From the NCBI GenBank assembly GCA_003612585.1, contig RAZH01000003.1:288968-352967 (forward strand): a DNA stretch of 64,000 nucleotides. Direction: 5' to 3'. This document shows, piece by piece, positions 1 to 8,140 of this stretch. This DNA comes from a bacterium 1XD42-54. Its GTDB lineage: Bacteria > Bacillota > Clostridia > Lachnospirales > Lachnospiraceae. The notes under the pieces were generated by a model, which did not search any database, was not told where the DNA came from, and saw only the letters and a list, made by a program, of their open reading frames with translations. Made by a program: the position numbers and the translations under genes. How positions within the stretch are numbered: the first letter of the stretch is position 1; the number at the start of each line of letters is the position of its first letter.

Positions 1-20
1 CATAATTATATAATAATTTT

Positions 21-72
21 AGAAAAACGTTTTTCTAATTGTTATTTTAAAAGAAAAACGTTTTTTTGTCAA
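21..72 (-). promoter_or_regulatory. Leftward sigma-A promoter with two LacI-type operators
   Basis: On the minus strand there is a -35 TTGACA (67-72), a 17-bp spacer and a -10 TAAAAT (44-49). AGAAAAACGTTTTTCT (21-36) is a perfect 16-bp palindrome with a central CG, as LacI-family operators have. A near-copy at 52-67 (one mismatch) fills the promoter spacer. The centres are 31 bp apart, about three helical turns. The regulated gene lies left of the window. The adjacent LacI gene is the likely repressor (inference). Confidence 0.7.
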
Positions 73-85
73 TTATATTTTTTCA

Positions 86-114
86 TTGCATCATTTTCTA
101 TTACAAGTTAAAAT
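86..114 (+). promoter_or_regulatory. Promoter of the LacI gene
   Basis: TTGCAT (86-91), a 17-bp spacer and TAAAAT (109-114) lie about 120 bp upstream of the LacI start. The site is divergent from, and close to, the operator pair, so self-regulation is possible. Confidence 0.5.
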
Positions 115-232
115 AACAGATAGGTTCTCATTTTTTGAAAAGTTTCTTAAATAACAGCAGATCACAAATCTCAAACCTGTAATGCGTGATCCAGAAGTGC
201 AGCACGCTCGTCAAAAAGCAGAAAGGATTTTT

Positions 233-1291
233 ATGGCAACAATCAAAGATGTGGCACGAACGGCCCATGTAGCGATCTCAACCGTATCGCATGTCATCAA
301 TGGAACGAAATATGTCAGCGAAGATGTCAGACAGCGGGTGGTGTCCGCCATCGAAGAACTGCATTACTCCACAAACTATGCCGCGCGGAGCATGAAAAGT
401 AAACGCAGCATGCAGCTCGGTTTTGTCGCGCTTGATATGTGCGGCCTTTTTTTTCCGTATGTATTAAAGGAAGCAGCCAAAATTGCTTCTTTCAGAGGAT
501 ATTCTGTTACCATTTCTGATTCCAACTGTGACTTTGAGACAGAGAAAAAAAATATAACTGATTTGATTATGAGACAGATCGATGGAATTGTGTTCAGTTC
601 CATCGTAAAAAAAGAGTCAATGAAAGAATACGCGAATTATCTGCACGATCAGATCCAGAAATCCGGAAAAGATATCAGACTTGTATCGTTAGAACGAGAT
701 TTTTCACCGTATGGCATTGATTCGATCTGTGTCGATACGTATCATGGCGCATGTCAGGCCATGCAGCATCTGATTGATGCAGGATGCCGCAGCATTGCCC
801 ACATATCAGCTCCAGTTGGTACCGGAGATGATCGTTACAACGCCTATCTTGACACTTTAAAAAAATACAGACTTCCCATGAACAACCGGTTGATTTTAAG
901 CGGCGATCTCTCCCATAACTCCGGATATGAAAAAACGCTGGAGCTACTCAGTCACCAGCTTCCCTTTGACGGAATCTTTGTCGCCAATGACCAGATGGCG
1001 ATTGGGGTGATGCAGGCACTCTTAGAGCATCACTTCCGAATCCCCGAGGATGTAAAAGTTCTCGGCTTCGACGATGTATTTGTCTGCCAGATGCTCAATC
1101 CCCCGCTCTCCTCGGTACACGTGGAAAAAAGACGGCTTGGCAGATCAGCCATGGAGCTTTTAATTGATGCAATCGAACAGGAACCAGGTGACGGCAATGT
1201 ACGAAACGTACACTGTGAAACGCTTTCCTGCTGCCTTGTACCACGAAAATCCACAGATTCAGATTATAATTCATCCCTTGATCGGACATAA
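233..1291 (+). CDS. LacI/GalR-family transcriptional regulator
   Basis: This is a DNA-binding repressor of 352 residues, the usual LacI length. It starts with the classic helix-turn-helix (MATIKDVARTAHVAISTVS, residues 1-19), followed by the hinge region and a periplasmic-binding-protein-like effector domain. The reading frame is open to 182, but ATG 233 has an AGAAAGGA ribosome site just upstream and begins exactly at the family N-terminus, so 233 is chosen. The effector is probably a sugar, not identifiable here. The two palindromic operators at 21-67 sit in a leftward promoter, so it probably represses a gene outside the window and perhaps itself. Confidence 0.9.
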   Translation: MATIKDVARTAHVAISTVSHVINGTKYVSEDVRQRVVSAIEELHYSTNYAARSMKSKRSMQLGFVALDMCGLFFPYVLKEAAKIASFRGYSVTISDSNCDFETEKKNITDLIMRQIDGIVFSSIVKKESMKEYANYLHDQIQKSGKDIRLVSLERDFSPYGIDSICVDTYHGACQAMQHLIDAGCRSIAHISAPVGTGDDRYNAYLDTLKKYRLPMNNRLILSGDLSHNSGYEKTLELLSHQLPFDGIFVANDQMAIGVMQALLEHHFRIPEDVKVLGFDDVFVCQMLNPPLSSVHVEKRRLGRSAMELLIDAIEQEPGDGNVRNVHCETLSCCLVPRKSTDSDYNSSLDRT

Positions 1292-1324
1292 AAAAGCTGG
1301 ATTCAATAAAACATTGCCGCTTTC

Positions 1325-2092
1325 TCAGTAACCCCATATTTCATATGCAGTATATGCATGGCTGTAGTGGTATCCCAGTTTTTCCGCCAGTGCAACAGAC
1401 CATCTATTTTGCGCATCCCAGCTCGGATACCATCCGCGCGCCAGGCACTCCAGGATCAGCCTGGCGCCTGCCGCGTACGCAAGCCCGCGCCTGCGGTAAT
1501 CCTCCCTTGTGTCAATCTCGATCTCAATGCCGCCCGGATAGCTTGAATAAGAAGACGCTCCGGATACGATCTCATCCCCTTTCAGGACAGCCGCCCCCAG
1601 ACCGCTCGCGCGATATTTCTCATACGTATCGTACTGCGCAACAAAATCACGGCACCAGGGAATCTGCCTGCACTGTTCAAACAGTTCTTCGTCTATCATC
1701 CTGATCTGATATTCTTCCGGAAGTCCCGCAGCCGCCCGTTCCAGCGCCTTGCGGTCAAACAGATCGCCTTCCTTTTTCATGGCATATCGTGTCACTCGTT
1801 TTGCCTTCTCCCCATAACACGTCTCAATACACCTGGCCCACGCTTCCTTTTGAGGCACCATAATGATAAAATCCTGCTTGCAGTATTCCGGTTTGTAAGC
1901 TGCCAGCTCCGGTTCCGGCACACCTGCCAGAAAACAGAAATCCCCCAGCATCGCCATCGCAGAGTCCGGATGGTCTCTGTCATTTACAAAAATATGCCCC
2001 ATCACCTGTGAAAGACAGGACCAGATCATTGTCTCCTGCCATTCTCCGAAAATCCGCGCCGTTTTCGCACACTGTTTTTCCTCATAAATCAT
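1325..2092 (-). CDS. GNAT-family N-acetyltransferase
   Basis: The protein has 255 residues. The C-terminal third has the acetyl-CoA-binding GNAT signature, with REDYRRRGLAYAAGARLI as motif A and an aromatic-rich end (WSVALAEKLGY). The N-terminal half is a variable substrate domain, resembling the GNAT_acetyltran group of Firmicutes (fold assignment from motifs only). The reading frame is open upstream to 2317, but ATG 2092 has an AGAAAGGGG ribosome site, and the extra N-terminal translation is not protein-like. It follows the TetR gene on the same strand with a 68-bp gap and may be co-transcribed. The substrate is unknown. Confidence 0.8.
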   Translation of the reverse strand: MIYEEKQCAKTARIFGEWQETMIWSCLSQVMGHIFVNDRDHPDSAMAMLGDFCFLAGVPEPELAAYKPEYCKQDFIIMVPQKEAWARCIETCYGEKAKRVTRYAMKKEGDLFDRKALERAAAGLPEEYQIRMIDEELFEQCRQIPWCRDFVAQYDTYEKYRASGLGAAVLKGDEIVSGASSYSSYPGGIEIEIDTREDYRRRGLAYAAGARLILECLARGWYPSWDAQNRWSVALAEKLGYHYSHAYTAYEIWGY

Positions 2093-2160
2093 AAATTTTC
2101 CCCTTTCTCCCGCACAAATAGAATACTTTTCTCCCGCTCTTTGCACATGGCATACGCCTC

Positions 2161-2733
2161 TCATTTCCCTGATTCTGCCTGCACGGCGGGCCTGATAAAA
2201 TGCAGCAATGCCTTCCCGACTCTTCTGGCATAATGCTTCGGCCCTTCCTGCATACCAGATTCCACCCACCGCTGCAAAAGCAATCCGAAACCACCGGCAG
2301 AATAACTGGCAAAGCACTCAATTTCCCAATCTTCTGGACTTTGTTCACTGTTTATACGATTTTTGACTACCGCAGTCGCCGCACGGCCGATCTCACAGTA
2401 CAGCATATCATCCAGGCCGCACTGATGCATCAGAAGCAATACTTCTTTGTGGCAGTACCAGAACCCGAAATAGTCCTCCGCAACCCGAAGAAAATGATAA
2501 TTTTTCAAAGCAGGAAATGTCCTTTGATATTCTCGGCACAATCTGCCAAAATATCCATGCAGTACATCCTCTTTCCCTTTGTACAGCCGATAAAAAGTCC
2601 TGCGCGCCACATCTGCTCTGTCCGAAAGCTCAGAGACCGTAATCTCGGCAAAAATTTTCTCCCCCATCAGCTGAAACAATGCATCCTCTATTCTTTTCGC
2701 CGACTGCTCCTTCTGCCTTACATGTCCGTTCAT
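2161..2733 (-). CDS. TetR-family transcriptional regulator
   Basis: The protein has 190 residues. The N-terminal TetR helix-turn-helix is clear: a helix around RIEDALFQLM, then ITVSELSDRADVARRTFYRLY at about residues 32-52. The C-terminal ligand domain resembles the YxaF/DhaS-type (TetR_C) group common in Clostridia. The ribosome site GAGGGTGG precedes the ATG. The gene is divergent from a flavodoxin gene, with 162 bp between the starts, so it probably controls that gene and itself. The ligand is unknown. Confidence 0.85.
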   Translation of the reverse strand: MNGHVRQKEQSAKRIEDALFQLMGEKIFAEITVSELSDRADVARRTFYRLYKGKEDVLHGYFGRLCREYQRTFPALKNYHFLRVAEDYFGFWYCHKEVLLLMHQCGLDDMLYCEIGRAATAVVKNRINSEQSPEDWEIECFASYSAGGFGLLLQRWVESGMQEGPKHYARRVGKALLHFIRPAVQAESGK

Positions 2734-2895
2734 CCAACCACCCTCATTCTGTCACAATACCACCGGTTATGTAGCACTTTCCCACAATTCCTTGCTTTTT
2801 TCCCTCTGCCACGATATAACTTAGTCATCAGTATACTACAAATAGCAGCCCAAAGCACTATAGGAACAATACAACAATAAAGGAGTCCTTCATTT

Positions 2896-3435
2896 ATGAA
2901 AAAAACAGTCGTTGTATATGAATCAAAATACGGTTACACCAAACAATACGCCAACTGGATCGCCGCAGCCTTATCCTGCCCCGTTTATGAACGAAAAAAT
3001 TTTTATCCCGCAAATTTCGCCTCTTATGATGTGATTGTATACGGCGGCGGCCTTTATGCTGGAGGGATAAGCGGACTCAAACTGCTCACCCGAAACTGGG
3101 ACCTTGTAAAAAACAAACAGGTCATTCTTTTTACCTGCGGACTGGCAGACCCGAACAATCCAGACAATGTTGCTCATATCAAAGAAGCAATGAGCAAAAC
3201 GATTTCCCCGGAAATCCTGCAAAACATCGCCGTCTTCCACTTAAGAGGAGGCATTGATTATTCCAGGCTGCGTCTGCCGCACCGGATGATGATGTCCATG
3301 CTCCGTAAAATGCTGCTAAAAAAAGAGCCCTGCGATCTCACTTCTGAAGACCGGGAGCTCCTTGCCACCTATGGGAAAAGCATGGACTTTACAGATCAGA
3401 AAAGCATTGCGCCTCTTGTGAAATATATTCTTTAA
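2896..3435 (+). CDS. Flavodoxin-domain protein
   Basis: This FMN-binding protein of 179 residues starts with a phosphate-binding loop of flavodoxin type (VVVYESKYGYTKQYA, residues 4-18) and a second flavin loop near YGGGLYAGG (residues 50-58). It matches the flavodoxin_5/HemG-like group, which includes menaquinone- or protoporphyrinogen-linked enzymes. In Clostridia these small proteins are often TetR-controlled and of unsettled function, so no enzyme name is given. The AAAGGAG ribosome site supports the start. The divergent TetR gene is the likely regulator. Confidence 0.85.
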   Translation: MKKTVVVYESKYGYTKQYANWIAAALSCPVYERKNFYPANFASYDVIVYGGGLYAGGISGLKLLTRNWDLVKNKQVILFTCGLADPNNPDNVAHIKEAMSKTISPEILQNIAVFHLRGGIDYSRLRLPHRMMMSMLRKMLLKKEPCDLTSEDRELLATYGKSMDFTDQKSIAPLVKYIL

Positions 3436-3436
3436 T

Positions 3437-4901
3437 TTATTCAAACATTTTCATATATTCCATCAAAAGATCGCTGTACCTGCTTTCGTACACGCACTGC
3501 TTGGCCAGCTCAATATCATCCGTGATGATATTGTCCACATTTTTTTCAATCATCTTATGGATGCTCTCCTGCGTATTTACAGTCCACACATAGATCTGTT
3601 TCATACCGGCATCGCGAATGATATCCACCACGCATTTTTCAAATTCCGTTTCATGGCCGGTCGGTTTCAGCTCTATATTCAGTTTGATACCGCTTTCCTT
3701 TACAAACTGAACCACCTCCGAAAGCAGTGGAATCTTCTCCCCTGCATATGCCGGTTCAAAAAAACTGCCCGCATCCAGCTTCTCAATCTCCTCATACGTC
3801 ATATCCCAGGTATTTTGATTCACGCCTGTTGTCCTTTGCAGATTAGCATCATGAATCACAATAATCTGCCCGTCTTTGCACTGCTGCACATCCAGTTCAA
3901 TCCAATCTGCGCCAAGCTCCTTTGCCCCGCGAAACGCTGCCATCGTGTTTTCCGGGTAAAAAGCCGAGGCCCCTCTGTGCGCTGTAATCTCCATAGTCCG
4001 GATACTCAATCTGCGGATTCAACTTCCCAGAACACAGCAGATATCCAAGCCCGAAGCTCCCGACCAGAACGATACAACTTGCGATCACATACACGCCGCG
4101 AAGCAATCTCACGCTGAACCCTTTTTTGTTGTACGGCGGCGCTTCGCTGTACACCGGCTCCTCTCCTGTTTCTTCCTTATGCTTATAATACAGCACACTC
4201 ACACAGCCATAACTAACCGGCCCCGCCAGCATACCGGCAACCGTAACTGCAAACAGAAGCTTCATCCAGATCACCGTTGAAGCCACCCACTGAAGCACAA
4301 ACACACTGGAAAGCAGATTCGTCACAGCCAGTGCAGCAGTCACTACAACAATAAAAAACAATACCAAAAATACGGCTGGCACCAACTGCACCCAAAGCAA
4401 ACCAAAAAAATCGCGAAATCTCTTTTTCTGTCCGAGCCGCGCGCTCTTTTTTCTCGCCTCCGCAAAAGAGCAGCCCTCCAGCGTAAAATAATGAAACGCA
4501 TACAGCCATCGCATCATCAGCGCAAGCAGCAGTACCGTTACAAAGCAAAGCAGCAAAGATAAAAATCCATCTGCCGCAATATAATCAAGAATAAACTCCG
4601 GTATGGAAATCGTTGTCAAAATACTCGATCCCAGTCCCAAATTCAGAAAAGGAACAAGAAGCAATACTACCAGAAGCAACAGAAAAAACAGAGCAATTAT
4701 CGTAAACGGCTGCATCAAAAACGGAACAATATTTTCCAGCGTCAGATACGTGTACCCACTGGCCTTCATTATCCAGTCAAATATATTCCACAAAAGCGGC
4801 AAAAACAAAAGCCCGGACGCAAACTTATAAATCAGTTCAAAACCAGCAAGCGCTTTCCAGTTGTACAATACAAGCGCCCCAACCTCCCGGATTCTCCTCA
4901 T
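3437..4901 (-). pseudogene. Membrane-anchored glycerophosphodiester phosphodiesterase, frameshifted and internally shortened
   Basis: The first frame (start ATG 4901) encodes six or more membrane segments typical of the GPDPase_memb domain. It ends with the start of the catalytic domain misread, so that HRG appears as AQRG near 3985. The neighbouring frame (ATG at 4009 or 3994) carries the catalytic part: TAHRGAS, PENTMAAF, WIELDVQ, VIHDANLQRTTG and NIELKP. About 50 residues normally present between NIELKP and VWTVNT are missing in frame. The two frames overlap near 3990, so one base has been lost or gained there. No slippery heptamer is visible. ATGA links the gene to the GNAT gene upstream. 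The enzyme would hydrolyse glycerophosphodiesters to glycerol-3-phosphate, but as read it is probably inactive. Confidence 0.75.
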
Positions 4902-5446
4902 CTCTCTTGGCTTCTCTCCCAGTCCTCTTTCGTTAGACACGTAATGTGCTCTGTCCGGATCTCATCCATCAGCGCCCAGTAAATATCTTTGTTCGTGTGA
5001 TGGTACGTAAATCCGCACTTTTCCTGCACACGCTTTGATTTTTCATTCCCATCAAAATAACCGCACCAGATCTTCGCAAGCTTCAAATCCTCGAACCCGC
5101 GCCGTTGCAGCCGCAAAACCGCCTCTGGAATCAGCCCCTGTCCCCAGAACGGCACGCCAATCCAGTAACCGATTTCGCCCTCCGTATCCGGCAAATCCAG
5201 ATTGCTGTCCTTTCCAACCGTCAGCCCGATACTGCCAACCACTCTGTCATCCTCTTTCAGGCAGACAGCATAAACCTCGGACACCGACAACACATCCCGA
5301 ATAATCTCCCTGCTGTTCTCCACACTCGTATGCGGCGGCCACCCAGCCACCGGCCCTACCGCCGGATTCTTCGCATACTCATACAATGCTTCCGCATCCG
5401 CCTCACACCACGGACGCAAAATCAACCGCTTCGTCTCCAACTGCAT
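4898..5446 (-). CDS. GNAT acetyltransferase, RimJ/RimL type
   Basis: The protein begins LETKRLILRPWCEADAEALYEYAKNP, the typical start of the RimJ/RimL (Acetyltransf_3) group. It continues with IGYWIGVPFWGQGLIPEA, the acetyl-CoA loop, near residues 90-107, and ends with NEKSKRVQEKCGF. It is about 182 residues long, normal for the family. ATG 5446 with AGGTG six bases upstream is preferred to the GTG three codons earlier. The target may be a ribosomal protein or a small molecule. The stop overlaps the start of the broken phosphodiesterase gene as ATGA. Confidence 0.85.
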   Translation of the reverse strand: MQLETKRLILRPWCEADAEALYEYAKNPAVGPVAGWPPHTSVENSREIIRDVLSVSEVYAVCLKEDDRVVGSIGLTVGKDSNLDLPDTEGEIGYWIGVPFWGQGLIPEAVLRLQRRGFEDLKLAKIWCGYFDGNEKSKRVQEKCGFTYHHTNKDIYWALMDEIRTEHITCLTKEDWERSQER

Positions 5447-5505
5447 TTCTATCACCTATCCTTTCTCACTTTTGTATCATTTGTCCAGGTACGTCCGCAT
5501 ATATA

Positions 5506-6600
5506 TCACGTTGAATACAAATCCCTCAAAATCTGCTCCGCTGTCTTATTCCTGTATTTCTCCGGATCTGTCATCACCGCATCGCCGGAAAGATCCCACC
5601 GCATCTGCGAAAACTGGGTCAGATAGGAGCTTCCTTTTGCGCAATTCGGATATTTTCTGTACCATTCCGGGTAATATTTCTTCATATACTTGCGTGCCAG
5701 CTTGACTGCCTTGCTCTCCGATTTTCCATTTCGATCCGGTGTTCCAGCCAACTGTACCCCCGGCGGGCTGGAATGTAACAGCACAACGCTTCCATCGCTG
5801 CACTGGCCTACTACGAGGTAAACGTGTCCGGATGAGCTCATAATATCTCCGGCTCTGTAATTTTTCACTTTTCCTTTTTGGGTATACGTTCCCCAACCTC
5901 TTGAAGCAAAATTTTCTGCCATCTGATCAGCCAGCATGACATAACCTGTTTTTCCGTTTTCCGTATTTTGTATATTGTAAATGCACCACCCGATATAGCC
6001 GGAACAATCCAGCCCATTTGCGATCTGGTACCGTGTTTTCCTGTAATCATACGCGCTCGTCTGTTTTTGAAAAAATTGCTTCCATTTTGGGCTGACACCG
6101 ATCGTCCGCGCCTCCCTGCCTGCTCCCGTATCCGCCTCATTCCAACCGCCGCCCCACACATACATCGTAGAACCAACGGGCTGCAGCGCAGTCTGAAGCA
6201 ATTTTTTCAGAGTCGATTTCTGTCCGCGAACCGGCATTTTGACTTTCATTATTTTGCTGTAGCTCGTATATTTCGTTTTTCCGTTCTTTTTCTGACATCC
6301 TCGGACGCAGAAATAATACGTTTTCCCTTGTTTCAAATCCGTAACAGTCACACGTGTTTTCTTCGTGGTTTTAATTTTTACACGATTTCTGCCAGAAGCA
6401 TTTGTCCGATACACCTGATATCCCGTCAGTTCTCTTCTTCCGGCCCATGAAAGAGTAATACTCTCTTCGCTCTTTTTCACCTTTAAAGACAGCGCTTTTT
6501 TAGAAAATCCTGCCTGCGCTGTCACAGAAATACTGAGCGCCAGAAACAAAAAAAACAGCGCTCCTATTTTGCTCCCTCTTTTTCGAATTATGTTTCTCAC
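5506..6600 (-). CDS. Secreted NlpC/P60-like protein with a fibronectin type III domain
   Basis: The protein has 364 residues. Residues 1-30 form a signal peptide (basic start, hydrophobic core, AQA cleavage site). Residues 33-123 are a fibronectin III repeat (SLKVKKSEESITLSW, TGYQVYRT, GKTYYFCVRG). Residues 140-330 resemble a papain-like NlpC/P60 cell-wall hydrolase, with a likely catalytic Cys199 in LDCSGYIGW and His259 in SSGHVYLVVG. An inserted segment surrounds the core. It probably cuts peptidoglycan peptide bonds outside the cell. It has its own strong promoter and a structured leader. The precise peptide specificity cannot be read from sequence. Confidence 0.8.
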   Translation of the reverse strand: MRNIIRKRGSKIGALFFLFLALSISVTAQAGFSKKALSLKVKKSEESITLSWAGRRELTGYQVYRTNASGRNRVKIKTTKKTRVTVTDLKQGKTYYFCVRGCQKKNGKTKYTSYSKIMKVKMPVRGQKSTLKKLLQTALQPVGSTMYVWGGGWNEADTGAGREARTIGVSPKWKQFFQKQTSAYDYRKTRYQIANGLDCSGYIGWCIYNIQNTENGKTGYVMLADQMAENFASRGWGTYTQKGKVKNYRAGDIMSSSGHVYLVVGQCSDGSVVLLHSSPPGVQLAGTPDRNGKSESKAVKLARKYMKKYYPEWYRKYPNCAKGSSYLTQFSQMRWDLSGDAVMTDPEKYRNKTAEQILRDLYST

Positions 6601-6630
6601 ACCGTCTATTTCAGCCCCCTACACAAGAAC

Positions 6631-6671
6631 GTTGTTGTACAAACAGCACGACACTCGTGTGATACAACAAC
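6631..6671 (-). repeat. Nested hairpin in the 5' leader of the NlpC/P60-like gene
   Basis: Perfect 9-bp arms GTTGTTGTA (6631-6639) and TACAACAAC (6663-6671) enclose a second 5-bp stem CACGA/TCGTG (6647-6651, 6655-6659). It sits between the promoter and the start codon at 6600. It could control mRNA stability or translation, or be an operator. No known RNA family was recognised. Confidence 0.6.
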
Positions 6672-6683
6672 TTATTTTCTTTC

Positions 6684-6712
6684 ATTCTACCTAAATTCAA
6701 TCTCTCTGTCAA
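6684..6712 (-). promoter_or_regulatory. Promoter of the NlpC/P60-like gene
   Basis: On the minus strand TTGACA (6707-6712), a 17-bp spacer and TAGAAT (6684-6689) form a near-perfect sigma-A promoter about 85 bp upstream of the start. Confidence 0.75.
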
Positions 6713-6834
6713 TTTCTCTGTGTTCCACACAGCGATACAGCTCCTGCTTTGCATATCCGTTTCTCAAACATGCAGCATGCCGGATAATCCTGAAAATAGA
6801 AGAGCAAAAACCTGTTTTATATCCATGTCTATAG

Positions 6835-6863
6835 TTGAAACCTATATACATTTATGTTACGAT
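6835..6863 (+). promoter_or_regulatory. Promoter of the unknown gene at 7058
   Basis: TTGAAA (6835-6840), a 17-bp spacer and TACGAT (6858-6863) lie about 190 bp upstream of ATG 7058. The leader between them holds a possible small reading frame. Confidence 0.5.
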
Positions 6864-6965
6864 ACCATCATTATTCTTACCGGTTCTAGATACCGCACGG
6901 ACATAAACGGACTTCCCTGAACATCACGGGCACCTACAATCTACTGTTCAATAGGTGTTTCTTAT

Positions 6966-7061
6966 ATGGAAGAAATATCAGATTCTCGCCAAACATGCAG
7001 AAAAATTTTTACAGGCGCTGAAGAATACTCTTGCAGAAATGGAAGGAGACTTGGAACATGA
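6966..7061 (+). CDS. Possible 31-residue leader ORF
   Basis: An ATG at 6966 has an AGGTG ribosome site eight bases upstream. Its TGA stop overlaps the ATG of the next gene (ATGA at 7058), a pattern of translational coupling. The 31-residue product resembles nothing known. A second frame (6955-7077, GTG start) is also open and reads like a more ordinary amphipathic peptide (QILAKHAEKFLQALKNTLAE), so this may be a decayed small gene. It is weakly supported. Confidence 0.3.
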   Translation: MEEISDSRQTCRKIFTGAEEYSCRNGRRLGT

Positions 7062-8140
7062 ACGTATATTACAGTAAAAAACTGTGGGGACGTGACCGGT
7101 ATGCCAAAAAACTGACACCGGTTCCGCTTCAAAAAACAATCCTCTGGGAAAAGCAGGAGCTTTTTATCCCCGCTGTTTACGTTGGGAAAGCAGGTGCTGT
7201 CCTGGATGTCTGCGAAAAAATTTCAGTGGACGACATGGCTGCATTTCTGAAAAAATGGAACCAGGAACGCCGGCTTTCCCTCAAAACACAGGAAGAGCTG
7301 GAACAGTTTGACGCAGAAAATCCAGGCAGCAAAGATTTCATGACAGAGATGAGCCTGAACGACAGCCCGCTTACATGCAGGATCAGCGGAAGCCTGATGT
7401 GGTACCCGCCTGCTATTTCGCGGATGACTGCCAACGAAACGGATGCGCCGGACGAGGACCGATCTCCTGCCATACAAACTTCCCGGTCCGCCGACTCGAA
7501 GGACGCAGAACCAGCCTCGGATGACGACTGGCCAAATGATAAAATCGCAGAAGAACTGATGAATGCTTACGGCTGCGACCGAACCTGCTGTTGGCACTTC
7601 GGACGGGTTTCCTACGAGTGGAAGTCAGAGCCTGTCCTGGCGCCGCAGAAGATTTCCCTGTATTTCCAGATCCGTCCCGTTCCGGTTACAGCCGGGCATT
7701 TTATGACAGATCTCTCAAACCGAACTGAAAATATAGAAATCGTTCATCCCATAAGCGGACAGAAATATGATCTGACTATACTGGAATGTGAACAGATGCA
7801 ACACCATTTAAGCTTTACACAATTCGGACGAAAAGACATCGTCTATCCGGAACATTCTCTGATACTCGCCTACCGTATATCCCCCGAAATCCCGGACAGC
7901 CTTTTTACCATCCGCGACTGTTCAGACGGAGACCATCCAAGAAAAGCAGATACCTCAGAGATAGATCAGAAAAATCAGTGTCTTTCCTCCTCTGTGTTCG
8001 TGATCGGCAATCACCGCGGTCCCGATCACACAGCAGCTTCCTCCCTGTATTTTGAGCCTGTTTCCACTGTGCAATGGAGGGCAGTCTTCCATATAAAGAA
8101 AAAAGCCGATCTTCAGATCAGCTTTTCGGTTCCAGATTAA
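7058..8140 (+). CDS. Protein of unknown function
   Basis: The protein has 360 residues with no signal peptide, membrane segment or motif I recognise. ATG 7058 is chosen because GGAAGGAG lies nine bases upstream; an in-frame TTG at 7031 has no such site. Residues around 127-155 are acidic and serine-rich, like a flexible linker between two globular parts. Four cysteines and two tryptophans cluster near YGCDRTCCWHFGR (about residues 175-187). Its stop lies inside the end of the convergent M24-like gene (22-bp overlap). It has its own promoter and no functional context. Confidence 0.65.
   Translation: MNVYYSKKLWGRDRYAKKLTPVPLQKTILWEKQELFIPAVYVGKAGAVLDVCEKISVDDMAAFLKKWNQERRLSLKTQEELEQFDAENPGSKDFMTEMSLNDSPLTCRISGSLMWYPPAISRMTANETDAPDEDRSPAIQTSRSADSKDAEPASDDDWPNDKIAEELMNAYGCDRTCCWHFGRVSYEWKSEPVLAPQKISLYFQIRPVPVTAGHFMTDLSNRTENIEIVHPISGQKYDLTILECEQMQHHLSFTQFGRKDIVYPEHSLILAYRISPEIPDSLFTIRDCSDGDHPRKADTSEIDQKNQCLSSSVFVIGNHRGPDHTAASSLYFEPVSTVQWRAVFHIKKKADLQISFSVPD

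Noticed and set aside
2200-2880. 226-codon plus-strand open frame
   Set aside because: It is antisense to the TetR gene, and its translation has no protein-like character.
3437-4901. Programmed frameshift in the glycerophosphodiesterase
   Set aside because: No slippery heptamer or downstream structure is visible at the junction, and the catalytic domain is also missing a segment.
6720-6920. 66-codon plus-strand open frame
   Set aside because: It spans the promoter at 6835-6863, has no ribosome site and shows no recognisable content.
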